Source: Diatrype stigma (Eukaryota > Ascomycota > Sordariomycetes > Xylariales > Diatrypaceae). From it: a stretch of 64,000 nt of DNA. Where the stretch lies: assembly GCA_022225965.2 (NCBI GenBank), contig JAKJXP020000008.1, forward strand, positions 372,001 through 436,000. The letters are read 5' to 3'. The notes under the pieces were generated by a model, which did no database searches, was not told the origin of the DNA, and saw only the letters and a list, made by a program, of their open reading frames with translations. Shown piece by piece: positions 12,371-23,049 of this stretch (the stretch's first letter is position 1; each line of letters starts with the position of its first letter). A program made the position numbers and the translations under genes.

Positions 12371-14649
12371 TAAGCGCCGAAATAAGTTTATTCGTTCATA
12401 TTCGTTTAATTATTTCCATCGGTTAAACTTAAGCATATAATAATATAAGCTTTATTAATAAAGATCTGCCGGATTTAAAATAATAAACGTAAACGGCAGC
12501 TTTAAATAATAAAAAAAAACTTTTAATTTTTGCCGATATTTATACCAAAAAAAACGAATGCCTTTAATAATATCTGCAAATCGAATAATGCAATTAAAAA
12601 TAATTTATGCCTTAAATTTATTCGGATTTTTAAAAGCCTCTTATAATTAACGCTTAAAAATGGACGAACTAAATTCCTTATTCGTAAAATAACGGCTATA
12701 ATTACGGATTTGCTTACGTATTAAAGTATTTAATACAATATATCGAAAAATATAATGCTTAATAAAGCAACCATTTTTTTAGCGCATAATATAATTAAAA
12801 TAATCTTAATATTTAATAATACGCTGCCGAAGCTTAATAAAATCGGCCTTGCCATAAGGGTAAAATATAAAATACGCAAAAAAAAATAAAGCGCAGGATT
12901 AATTAAACTTATTAAAAAAGGTTTGCCGCATAAATAGCATTAAAAAATAATAAATAGCGTTTAATTAAACTATTTATAACGATATATTCGGCTTCGGAAA
13001 TAACGGATCATTCCTGTTATTTTTTTTTAAGCGGTTTAATTTAAATGTTTTAATAAATAAATTAAGAACCGCCGCTTTATCGCATATATCGATATCCTTT
13101 GGAATAGCTTTATTTACGGAACCCGCGTTTGGATTTATCGTTATATATATTTCATTTGTTTCGTAAATATTAAGTAAGTCGTAAATATCGTTATTTTTAA
13201 ATAATTAAAATAAATTATAATGATTTAATATAAAGTTTGTATAATTCGGATAATTTATAAAAAAAAAGTTTAGCCATATATATATAGCTTAGCGACGAAT
13301 ACGAAACCGCCGGCGAAATTAACGTTTTATTTCTGAAATATTGTCGGTATTTTTAAAATAAAAAAGAATTATGTCGAAATATTTTAAAAATAAAGGCAAT
13401 TCGTTATATACCTTACTAATATCGCACAAAAAATGCATAATATATTCCGTATATTTATATTATTAATTACGAATTTATAAAAGATTAATTAATTAATTAA
13501 GTTATATAATAATAAAACGAACAATAAAAATATTAATTATAATATAAATTTTTATAATAAATAATTTTTCGATTGCTTTAAGCGGAATAAGCTAAAAAAA
13601 AACGTCGTTAAAGTTTAAATTATTGCCAATAAAAAAATAAAAAGATTCGTTTATTAATTTCTTATTATTCTTTATTTAATAAACAATGCAAATATCTGTA
13701 TTTAATAGTTTAACGTTAAATTATTTATGTTAATAACGCAAATAAAAATATATTTGCTTCGCTTTTAAGGCCTCGTCGAATCGCTTTTTAATAGCTACGT
13801 CTTTAGGAAATAACGCAAGTTCTTAATCGTTATCTTTATATTATACCGGCTTTTCGTCGAAATTACGATGTTTTAAAAGTCGAATCTGTTGCCGTTATTT
13901 ACGTTTAACTGTCCGAAAAAACGTATAATTATGTATTCGGAATTGTTTTTATTTCCGCGCTCGAGCTTATTTAAAAGGTAAAAAAGACGAAAAATCGAAA
14001 AAGGCCTATAAATTACGACTAAGGCTAATATGTTATAGCTAAAAAAATTATGGCATTGGTTTTAATATTAACGTCGATATACGTTTAGGCGTTACGTAAT
14101 AACCAACCGAAACAAAAATACGAATAACTCGAACAGCCCGATTAAACGAACGATTATGCGGCTTATTACGCGGCCTATTACGCGGCTAAAAAATAAATAA
14201 TGCCATAATTGAATTAAAAAATAATAAAAACGGCAAAAAAGCAAGCTAAATATATTAACATAGCCGTATTTTTGGTAATATTAAACTGGAAAATTATTTT
14301 ATTAATAGATTTGGAAAGCTTAAAATAATAAAGGATAAAAAAAGCAAATAATAATTAAGAATAAAATAAAATTAAATTTAAAAGGGAATTTATAATATCG
14401 ATTCGTTTTTTGAATTTAATTAAGACGTATTATTATTAAAATTTAATTTGACCCGTAAATTAAATAATGTCGGGGTTTACGACGGCTTTTTTTAATAACG
14501 TCGCCGCAACCGGTGGTTTCGTTAAATAATGTATTATTTAAAACGGGCGGCAGCTGTATAAAATAAATCATTTTAAATCTATCCATTACGATAATACATA
14601 TTGCTAAACATTTTGTGGATTAAATTTATACGACGTCGATTGGATTTAA
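12371..14649. other. AT-rich interior of the nested element, nothing assignable
   Basis: RIP-like composition, dense stops in all frames and no recognisable family. It probably holds eroded coding or spacer DNA of the same element. Confidence 0.5.
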
Positions 14650-15222
14650 ACAAATAACGTAACTAAATTACTAAAAAATAAAGAATCGAATAAAGATAAG
14701 TTAAGGGCTAAAACTGAAAAGCTGGCTGCTAAAAATCTAAAGATTAATAAGCCAACTGCTAAAAAACCAGAAACTAATAAGCCAAAAATTAATAAGCCAC
14801 CTATTAAAAAGCCACCTGCTAAAAAGCCACCTATTAAGAAACCAGCTATTAAGGAACCAACTGAAAAGAAACTGGCTAGAAAGAAACCGGCTATTAAGGA
14901 GCCAGAGACTAAGGAACCAACTGGAAAGGAGCTGGCTGGAAAGGAGCCGGCTAAACAGGAGCTGGCTAAAGAAAAACTGGCTAAAAAGGAGCTGGCTAAA
15001 AAGGAACTAGCTAAAAAGGAACTGGCTAAAAAGAAGCTAATTGGAAAGAAACTGGCTGAAAAGGAGCTGGCTAAAAAGGAACTGGTTAAAAAAAAACTGG
15101 CTGGAAAAAAGCTGGCTGGAAAAAACCAGACTAAAGAAAACCAGGAAATTAAAAGACCGCATATCCAAAGGCAATACGAAAAAGATTATTTATTGCGATA
15201 TAAAAATGAAATGCCTATATAA
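14650..15222 (+). pseudogene. 190-codon open frame of Lys-rich pentapeptide repeats
   Basis: An open frame survives for 573 bp inside a block otherwise full of stops. It encodes degenerate five-residue repeats: first K-P rich (KKPPI, KKPPA), then AKKEL/AKKKL, on a 15-bp DNA unit (GCTAAAAAGGAGCTG type). A TAA at 14647 (possibly a RIP-mutated CAA) precedes it, so it may be the C-terminal tail of a longer gene. It ends with a non-repetitive tail and a TAA at 15220. Its base use (CTGG, CCAG kept) differs from its neighbours. No function can be assigned; similar basic repeat tails occur in nucleic-acid-binding proteins. Confidence 0.5.
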
Positions 15223-15479
15223 TAAAATAAAATTAATATTAATTCGAAATAAAAATATAAATATATATACGTTTTATAAAATATAATTGCAATAAAAAAG
15301 GCATTTTTAAATAAAAATATGCGAATATTGCTTATAAATAAATTAATTTAATGACTGAAACTATTAATAAATATAGCAAACCTTAGAATTCGTAAAATAA
15401 TTCATATTAATAAGATTCGAAAAAGCTATATATAAGCCGCGAATAAATTTCGAAAAATCTATAATGCGTTATATTATAA

Positions 15480-15960
15480 CGAAAAAGTTACGTATAAAAC
15501 TTAAAAGGGTTATATATAGGTCGTACGTAAAATTCGAAAAGGCCGTAACATATTGCGAATAAGTTACGTATAAAATTCGAAAAGGCCGTAATGCATTACG
15601 GATGGATTGCGGATAAAAATAAAGAAATTATAATATATTACGAATAAATTGCGGATAAAAATAAAAAAGTCGTAATATATTACGAATAAATTGCGAATAA
15701 AAATAAAAAGGTCGTAATATATTACGAATGGATTACGAATAAAGATAAAAAGATCGTAATGCATTGCGGATGGATTATAAATAAAAATAAAAAGGTCGTA
15801 ATGCATTATAAATGGATTGCGGATAAAAATAAAAAGGTCGTAATATATTACGAATAAATTACGAATAAAAATAAAAAGATCGTAATACATTGCAAATAAA
15901 TTACGGATAAAAATAAAAAAATCGTAATATATCGCGAATAAATTATAAAAAAAAATAAAG
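15480..15960. repeat. 42-bp tandem repeat array
   Basis: About eight to ten copies of a 42-bp unit (core CGTAATATATTACGAATAAA) with small differences. The minus strand stays open at 15564-15890 because the unit length is a multiple of three, giving a 14-residue periodic translation (YYDLFIFIRN...). That is most likely a by-product of the array and not a protein. Confidence 0.8.
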
Positions 15961-16255
15961 AGATTTTTAAAAAAAGCTAGAATGGTTTAGTAATGTAATA
16001 AAATATATAAGCAAATTAAAGCAAATTACGAAAAAATTATAAGCAAATTAAAACAAATCGAAGCAAATTACGAATAAATTAAAATAAACTTAAATAAAAC
16101 CCGGAAATGTAATAATATTATTAACCGTACGTATAAAATAAATGGGTTTTATTATTATTTATATATAATATTTATAAAGAATAAAAATTAATTGGCTGGC
16201 AAAACGGAGCTAGCTGGTTCGACCAGTCGCCAGAGCAAACGCAGCGGGTCCGACC

Positions 16256-16351
16256 AATCGCAGGCGAAAACGCTCGAGGTATTTCCCAAGCCTGAATTTC
16301 TGGACATAATTTCCGTATCACATTACCTTTACAGAATAACCTCCGGTTAGG
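16256..16351 (-). repeat. Right terminal inverted repeat of the nested element
   Basis: Inverted partner of 6197-6292. The adjoining inner 60-70 bp (16195-16260) are GC-normal and apparently little mutated, unlike the left side. Confidence 0.9.
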
Positions 16352-16619
16352 ATAATTATATGGCTATATAATATAAGCCCGAATAACGTTTATTAGCTGC
16401 ATTTTCCTTTAAAGGTTTTCGATTAATGGTTTCGTAAGTACTTTCGTTAATACAGCCCAGAAATTACGAAATTCCTTATAGCCGATCTTCGTTTTAATTA
16501 GGGCTTTATATTTATTTATGATTATAAAGCGTATCTTTTAAATAAAGCCAAATAAGCTTATTAAAATAAATAAACGTATAAAGTTTAATTAAAAGTTTAT
16601 ATTAAATATTTAATAAATT

Positions 16620-18990
16620 ACGTTATAACAAATCTTTAAAAGATTTAAATATTAAAGTTAAACCAAGTTATTATTACGCGCGATGTTATTTTTAACGAAA
16701 AAATCTTTTATATACCAAAAAAAAAAAACAAAAGCGTTTCCGAAAGGTATCATTTAAGAAATCGCCGATGCTCTTTATTAACCTATAAAGATAAATCCCT
16801 ATAAAACTGTATTAAAAGCTTTCGACGCATGGAATTAATTAAGAAAAAAAGCTTTAAAATTATAGCTAAAAAATAAGCCTTTTTCCAAAAAAAAAACACT
16901 AAATGGCCAACCGATAAATTAAAATTCGGAAATAAAAAAGCTTTTTTAAAATACAGTTCGTAAAAAACTTTTAATCCCTTTTTTGGAGCCATTTACTGTT
17001 AATTACGAAATTAAAGGATTGGCCGAAAATTTAATTATTGCTTACGGTAACGTATTTAAAAATATTCCATATACAGAAAATATAAACGTTAAAAATTAAC
17101 TTATAAATATAACAAATAATCTCGATAAAAAGCCGTTAATTACGGATTTATTCCGTTTAAATGCTGTTCGAACAAATAAAGGCGATATTAATGCTTAAAA
17201 TAAAAGTTCCGGTAAAATATAAAATTCTCGTTATATTATATCCGAAAAAGAAAATATAAAAAGTATCATTATCGTAAAAAAAACGAACCGGTAATCTTTA
17301 TACGATCGAATGCTATCCGAAATAAAGGACGCGTAATTAAAACGAATATTCCCAATACCAAACAAATGCGTAAATCTTTTTAGCCAATAAAAAAAAACGT
17401 ATATTTAAATCTTAATGGTAATTCGAAAACTTTTGGTTCGGAAATAAATGCTTTATTAGGAATGTTTATTACAACACAATCGAAAAATCTTCCATCTAAA
17501 AAGTAAGAAAAAATAAACTGGTACGAATTACGAACCTTTATATTTTTGTTCGAAAATATTATTTAGTATTTAAATGAAATTTATAAAACCTTTTATTTCG
17601 TAATCGTTACGGCAATCGATTAAAAGCATGCGTTTAAAATAAACGCTATATCTAATATGTCCAAAATATATAAAGACCAATTTATTAAGCTATTACTTAA
17701 AAATTGGATGGAATTTAATAATTATTTTTAAATGCTTTATTTAAAAAAAAGTACTTATTTCGAAATATGCATATTAATTAAAAAAAAACGTAAAAATATC
17801 AAAGAAAAAATTAACGTTAAAATAAGCCCATATTTTTAAAATAAGTATTTATTTATAAGTTTAACGAAAACGGATTCCTTATCCGAACGAAATTACGGCT
17901 TTGCGTATACGGAAATTTCCAACGAAAAGAAACTATCGAAAGCATTTACGTTGTTATTTTGGCATTTCGTACGTTTAAAACGGCAATGGCCATTATAGCT
18001 AAATTCGATTTAAAAGTCCGGCAATTTAACGTCGTTATTGCTTTCCTTAACGCAAAAAAAAAAAACGAAATACCAATAACGTACGAATTTTTTAAAAGGT
18101 TTAAATAACCCGAAATAATAATCGAGCTTAAAAAAGTTTTATATAAATTAAGGGATTTTTTTATGCTTTGGTATAAGAAGTTTTTTGTTACTTTTAAAAC
18201 GTTAGGGCTTATTCCGTTTATCGAAAATCCGTGCTTATTTATTAACGAAAACGGAACGATTTTAATGGTTTTTTTCGTAAACGATATTTTTTTGCTTTAT
18301 TATAAAAATAATTAAAACGTAATAAACGATTTTAATAAAAAGCTATAAAGTATTTACGAAATAAAAAACTAAAATTTAATAACTTAATTTTTAAAAATCC
18401 GAATAAATAAAAACCGCAAAACGAAATAAATTTATTTGGCTTATAATTAATACATAAAGAAAATCGTTATATGTTTTGGATTTAATAATAATATTAATTC
18501 TTTTTTTATTCCCATAAAAATTAAGCTTTTTATTAAATATAAAGGAAACGCTATTAAGAAATAAATAAAAGCATATTAAAAACGTATTAATTCGATTTTA
18601 TATATAGCAATAATGATTAAATCAAATATAATTTACGTTGCTTTTACGTTTTTAAAATTCTTTATAAATTCAAAACCAAAGCATTTGGTAATAGCAAATC
18701 GAATAATTTTTTATTTATATAATATAAGATTTTTAGAAATTATATATAAAAGGTTTAATAAAAAAATATAAGCATTATTTATAATAAAAAATGCTTTTTT
18801 TATAAACGACGAAAAAATAAAGCGCTTAATAATAAGTTATATTATAACGCTTTTTGGCGGTTTTATTATATAAAAAGCAATTCGGTAAAATACAGTATCG
18901 ACTTTTATAATAAAAACTAAACTATTTGCTTTTTCGGATATAGCTAAAAAAATAATAGCCTTTTAACGTTTATTCCGAAATTTCCAGTTA
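16620..18990 (+). pseudogene. Decayed Copia reverse transcriptase and RNase H
   Basis: Resumption of the Copia pol gene beyond the nested element. At 17998-18310 the frame reads KFDLKVRQFNVVIAFLNA, later LKKVLYKLRDFFMLWYKKF, NPCLF and FFVNDIFLLYY. These match the Copia RT blocks 'DAVTAFLNG', 'LYGLKQAPRQWYKKF', 'DPCLY' and 'YVDDILL'. The catalytic YVDD reads FVND, a G-to-A change as RIP makes. At about 18877-18960 NTVSTFIIKTKLFAFSDIAK fits the RNase H 'TVSTSTAEAE' block. Many TAA stops; no active product. Confidence 0.85.
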
Positions 18991-19936
18991 AATTTAAAAA
19001 AGTCTTAAAGAATTTACTGTAATAACTAATAAACGATTAAATTAATTATTAATAATTAAATAAAAATAAATACGAGATTCCGTTATATAAATATATAAAA
19101 TATATAACTTAAATAAAAATATAAAAAGGAATTTTTCGAAATTATTTATTTTGTTATTAATTAAATGTTAATGGACGATTTAATTAAGGCATTAAATAAA
19201 TAAAGCTTTAAATATTTTAAGATTTTATTTAATTTTTAAAACATACAGTATATTAAAAATAAAAATTATTAATAAAAAACAAGAAAAATTTTATAAAAGG
19301 GCTTACCGGTTTTTATATCGAAAACCTAACCAATTTCGTAAAATACCGTATCGCGAAATACAAAATAAGCTTTAAAAATATATTCCGAAAAGCAGCAATA
19401 ACGAAAGCATAATTATTCTTTTTTTAGGCGAGCCTAAAAAATAATAACCGGCAAAGCATTGGTTATCGTATTTAGGCCGCCGAAGGGGTTTTTTTTGCTT
19501 TCGTTTTTGCTTTCGTTTTCGTTTTCGCTTTTGTTTTCGCTTTCGTTTTTTTTTTTTCCTTTTTTTCTTTTTCGTTTTCCTTTTTTTCTTTTTCTTTTTC
19601 CTTTTCGTTTTTTTTTTTCGTTTTTCGGTAAAAGCAGTTATCGGTTTTTTATTTTAATTAACGGGCTAAAAGTTCGGAGCGCCTTTAATTTCGAATTAAA
19701 AAAGTAATACGCGAAGGCTACGGCGTAATATAAAAACGTTTTAAAAATAATTAATGGAAAAAAAAAAAAGGATAAACATTTATTTTTCGGCGATTATTTT
19801 TAAGAATGGCCATTATTTGGCGCGTTAAGTTATGGGCGGTAACGGGATTAAAACAAAGGAATTAGCTTTAAAAAATTAATATTCGGATATATAAAATAAC
19901 TTACGAAACGGCGCATTTATGTTTAAAAACGTAACG
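18991..19936. other. Post-RNase H spacer with long pyrimidine-rich tract
   Basis: Contains a polypyrimidine tract at about 19485-19630 made of TTTTCG/TTTTGC units. Its reverse strand would encode Lys-rich repeats (KRKKGKRKRKK). This belongs to the unusual extra 2 kb before the 3' LTR. Confidence 0.5.
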
Positions 19937-20690
19937 CTAATAGCGGCAATTTTTTTTAACGGCGTTTAAATATATTCCGTAAAAGCATCCGATTAAAGCA
20001 AATCGAATGCATTTAAAATAAAAAATGGCCCGGATTATGCCGTTAAAAGGAGGCCGGAATTTTAGCGCTTTGCTTTTGCTTTTGCCTTTGTTTTTGTTTT
20101 TTTTGTTTTTTTTTTTTTTTTTTTTAGGAATATAGGCGGCATTCGAAATAAGCGGAAGGGTATTCGGCGGCAAGCGGCGGCGGATTAAACGACGGCGCGG
20201 ACGTAAGGTTTCGGAAGCGGCGAAAAAAAAAATAAGCGGCGGAAACGAAACTAAACGCGGGCGACGGCGGAAAAGAAGGCGCGCGGGAATATCGAATCCT
20301 TTATTTCCCGAAAAAAAAAAAGCCTCCGGAAAAAAAAGGGCACCCGCGTTTTTTAAACCGGAAAGCGGTTCGTTATTAACGAGGCCAATTTTTTCCGGCC
20401 CAAAAAATAACTCGTCGTCGGCGGCGGGGGCAAAAGCGTTAAAAAGCTGGGCCTTTAATTCGGCCTCGAATTCGGCGGCGGCAACGCGAATTCTTTTGGT
20501 AGCAGCAGTAATGCGGGCTTATTTTTTAGCAATAACGGCGGCGGCGCGTTTTTGGGCGGCGGCGGCGCGGCAAATAGTGCGCTTTTAAACGGCGGCGGCA
20601 AATTCGGCGGCGGCGCGGATGCGGTTTTTACGGCGGGTCTTTAAATTAAGTCGTTTTATTTTATTTGTTTTAAGAAATGCAATTACGGTT
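19937..20690 (-). pseudogene. Antisense Ala/Lys-rich decayed frame between RNase H and 3' LTR
   Basis: On the minus strand a frame runs from about 20690 down to a stop just before 20128, with three internal TAA codons that look like mutated CAA. It is rich in GCC (Ala) and CGC (Arg) codons, so it is locally GC-rich. It begins with an Ala/Arg/Lys-rich segment, then a less biased part (FEAELKAQLFNAFAPAADD, LVNNEPLSGLKNAGALF), then Phe/Pro/Ser-rich sequence. A further minus-strand open stretch, 20173-19937, starts with a Lys run. Not part of standard Copia. It could be an accessory antisense gene or captured host sequence; the function is unknown. Confidence 0.45.
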
Positions 20691-21040
20691 AATATAAAAG
20701 GTACGTTTTTGTTTTAATTTTCGGATAAACCATATATTGCTTTATAAATAATGCTTAAAAAAAACCAAAAAAAAAAAATAAAATAAAATAAAAAAAATGC
20801 TTTATTTATATTTTAATATTTATAAAGCAAATATATATAATTAATAATACGTTATTCGGATAATTATTTATATAATAACGAAAGAAATTATTTATATAAT
20901 AATTAAATATGCATTAATTAAATTAAATTATTACGTATTATAATTGCATTTTATTAATTTTACGAAATTATTTTTTATTTATTTAATAATTCGTTTTTTT
21001 TATAAATTAATACATTTATATATAACTAATTTAAAGGATA

Positions 21041-21224
21041 TATCGCAATATAGGAACTATATAAAAAAGCTTAAATTATATAACTAAGTGATTTATATTT
21101 AATGGCTTGGCATATTATATATAAAGAGCTTTTTCGCTTCTTAAATTAAAAATCGTTTTTTTTCTTTTATATGATTAAATTTATATCCGAATCCTTCCTT
21201 ACCTGTAATCTTCTAAATGCAACA
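21041..21224 (+). repeat. 3' LTR of the Copia element
   Basis: Preceded by a short purine tract (AAAGGA at 21034-21039). Gapless partner of 3241-3424, ending TGCAACA. The next five bases are TTGAT. Confidence 0.92.
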
Positions 21225-23049
21225 TTGATATTACATTATTGCTTCAGCTTTATACCCTTATGTGTGGTAATTACGTAAACGCAGGGAATTGGTGAATGCG
21301 AACTTACGGCAATTACAGCCTGGGCTTCTCCCGCAACTATTCGAAGTTAACCATCACATAATTGAAACCGGATAATACTCAATATATGTAGGTGAGCGAA
21401 TGCCTTGTGGCCAAGTGTATATGGTATTAGACCGACTTCCCACTTATTATACTGTGTCCCCATATTGTCAAATGATGGGAAGTCAACGCTTCATGTAATT
21501 GTGACAAGCAGCACCACCAGGTCGCTAGCGCCAGCAGCTTCCACAGGAAGCGGCTTTGATTCTGAGGTTATCAACTCAGTAAGCTGATTCAAGTATTGGA
21601 TCACGTGTGTTCGGGGATCAATTGACACGTCGATTGGAACCCCCCGTGTCATTGATGTTGCTCATCTAATTCCTGGTGGATATCACCACTTTACCCGCGA
21701 GCACCACCACCTAAGAGAATTACTGTTTACGGGGGTTGGGGGCAAGAGGAGACTTATCACTCGGTGTCAGGCGGTATCCACGTGTAAGATCACCACACAC
21801 ATTTGGTAAGCACTAGCTATCCTTGACGCCGATGCATCGGATCCGGATCTACCATTCACGGAGCGCGCATGGTGGAGACGACGCTGCGGGCCGGTAGCTC
21901 CGCACGCTGCAAGCCGGGATTGAAAGCGCGGATCTTAATACATGATTTCGCTTGAAGTATAGGGCTGTAGATATAACCCTGACGTAGCTACTTAGTCAAC
22001 AGCCCCTAAATGGATCACCACCAAGTATCTAGGCCAATCAAGAATTAGCCTTTCACATTGGATATACCCTTTCTGGTAACTTGTCGGGTCCCTTGGATAG
22101 AATACGTACGGCTTGATACATATGCCAAGCCGGGTGATTTAAGTTCACATTTTATATTATCAAACCTCCCCCTCTAGTAATACTTCATAACGCAGTCAAC
22201 TTTGATATAAACCATAAGCTGGTTTACTCTGACTCGTCTCATATTCCTGGATAGGTTATATCCCTGAAAGAGTAGAATTTCAAAAACAACCCCGCCATCT
22301 AGACAAACCACGGCATTTTTTAAGCACGATAGCTCTCCAGAGTTACCTACTCAATATGATGCTTTAGACATATGGTAGCCGTCCATGTTAAAGTCACATT
22401 GCATATACATACAACTCACCAAGTTGTAATGAAACTGATGAGGGCGACCTTTCAACGAGGAATGCGTCGGTGGTAGTCGCACCGACAAGTAGATGATATA
22501 ACGAGGTGGAAGTATAGGGAGCGCTTGCGTCAGATCGTTGATAACGTCCGAGAAAGGAGAACCAACCAATAGTAGTATAACCATATCATCATCCAACCGT
22601 GGTTCCTTAGATCGTGGTACTTCGCCAATCTCAACCAATAATCACTGAATAGCATTTCATGAGTCCCCGTGGGTGCCCACTTTCTATGAAGTTAAGAAAG
22701 AATCCTTCGCCCATATCATGCTCCATGTTGGGTTCCTTACCAAGCAACCCAGGCAACCCGGGCCCAGGGAATGGTGGCCGTTTACAGAGTGGAGGCCACT
22801 AAAGTATGTAGGATTCGTAAATCCACGGGATAGGTTTACTGCTTACCTATGTAACGAGGTAGGATGCGCCAAACGACGCTTAAGCGACCTTGCCACTTCT
22901 GACTTGCTTCGTAGCTGGTTGAAAAATGCGGCTCACTTGATGTTTACGTCCTCCTGCCTCATTCTCCAGTACACTGCTTCACATCTGCCTCCTGCTCACC
23001 CGAAAGCCCGCGCGAAAACCACCCCATCGCAGCTTATCAACGACTAATC
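21225..23049. other. Intergenic between retrotransposon and membrane-protein gene
   Basis: GC-normal sequence resumes at once. Open frames at 21405-21587, 22351-22638 and 22673-23047 show no domain, signal peptide or splice-compatible continuation, so none is called as a gene. The last 300 bp are probably promoter and 5' UTR of the next gene. Confidence 0.5.

Larger units (their letters stand above)
6197..16351. mobile_element. 10.15-kb DNA element with 96-bp terminal inverted repeats, inserted in Copia pol, RIP-mutated
   Basis: The ends 6197-6292 and 16256-16351 are inverted copies beginning CCTAACCGGAGGTTATT. The Copia pol gene stops on one side and resumes on the other, which shows a nested insertion. 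Inside are a decayed plus-strand frame of more than 1100 codons with helicase-like sequence (8183-11539), a Lys-rich repeat frame (14650-15222), a 42-bp tandem array (about 15480-15960), and a minus-strand open stretch (7286-7561). I could not find a convincing target-site duplication: the flanks read TGTTAGAA and ATAATTAT. The transposase type is therefore not assigned. It is too long for a typical Tc1/mariner and lacks recognisable hAT or MULE sequence. Confidence 0.75.
3241..21224 (+). mobile_element. RIP-mutated Ty1/Copia LTR retrotransposon, 18 kb including a nested insertion
   Basis: Two direct repeats of identical length (184 bp) bound the block. Between them, in plus-strand order, lie decayed gag, protease/GAG-pre-integrase, integrase, reverse transcriptase and RNase H, the Copia order (integrase before RT). 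The coding part is split at about 6.1-6.4 kb and resumes at about 16.4 kb because a 10.15-kb inverted-repeat element sits inside pol. Without that insertion the element would be about 7.8 kb, long for Copia because of about 2 kb of extra sequence between RNase H and the 3' LTR. Nearly all in-frame stops are TAA where CAA is expected, CpA/TpG is scarce and TpA abundant, as RIP produces. The element is dead. Confidence 0.9.

Noticed and set aside
15564..15890. 108-codon periodic protein (YYDLFIFIRN repeats)
   Set aside because: It arises because the 42-bp tandem unit is a multiple of three. Composition is extreme and no start or promoter context supports a gene.
6189..16359. 8- or 9-bp target-site duplication of the nested element
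   Set aside because: The flanks TGTTAGAA and ATAATTAT differ by transversions as well, so no duplication can be claimed and the superfamily stays unassigned.
3241..21224. AT-rich block as a centromere or mitochondrial insertion
   Set aside because: LTRs, Copia RT/RNase H blocks and RIP-type CpA loss explain the composition. No mitochondrial genes or rRNA were recognised.
22351..22638. 95-codon minus-strand frame as a gene
   Set aside because: No domain, signal peptide or splice-linked continuation was found.
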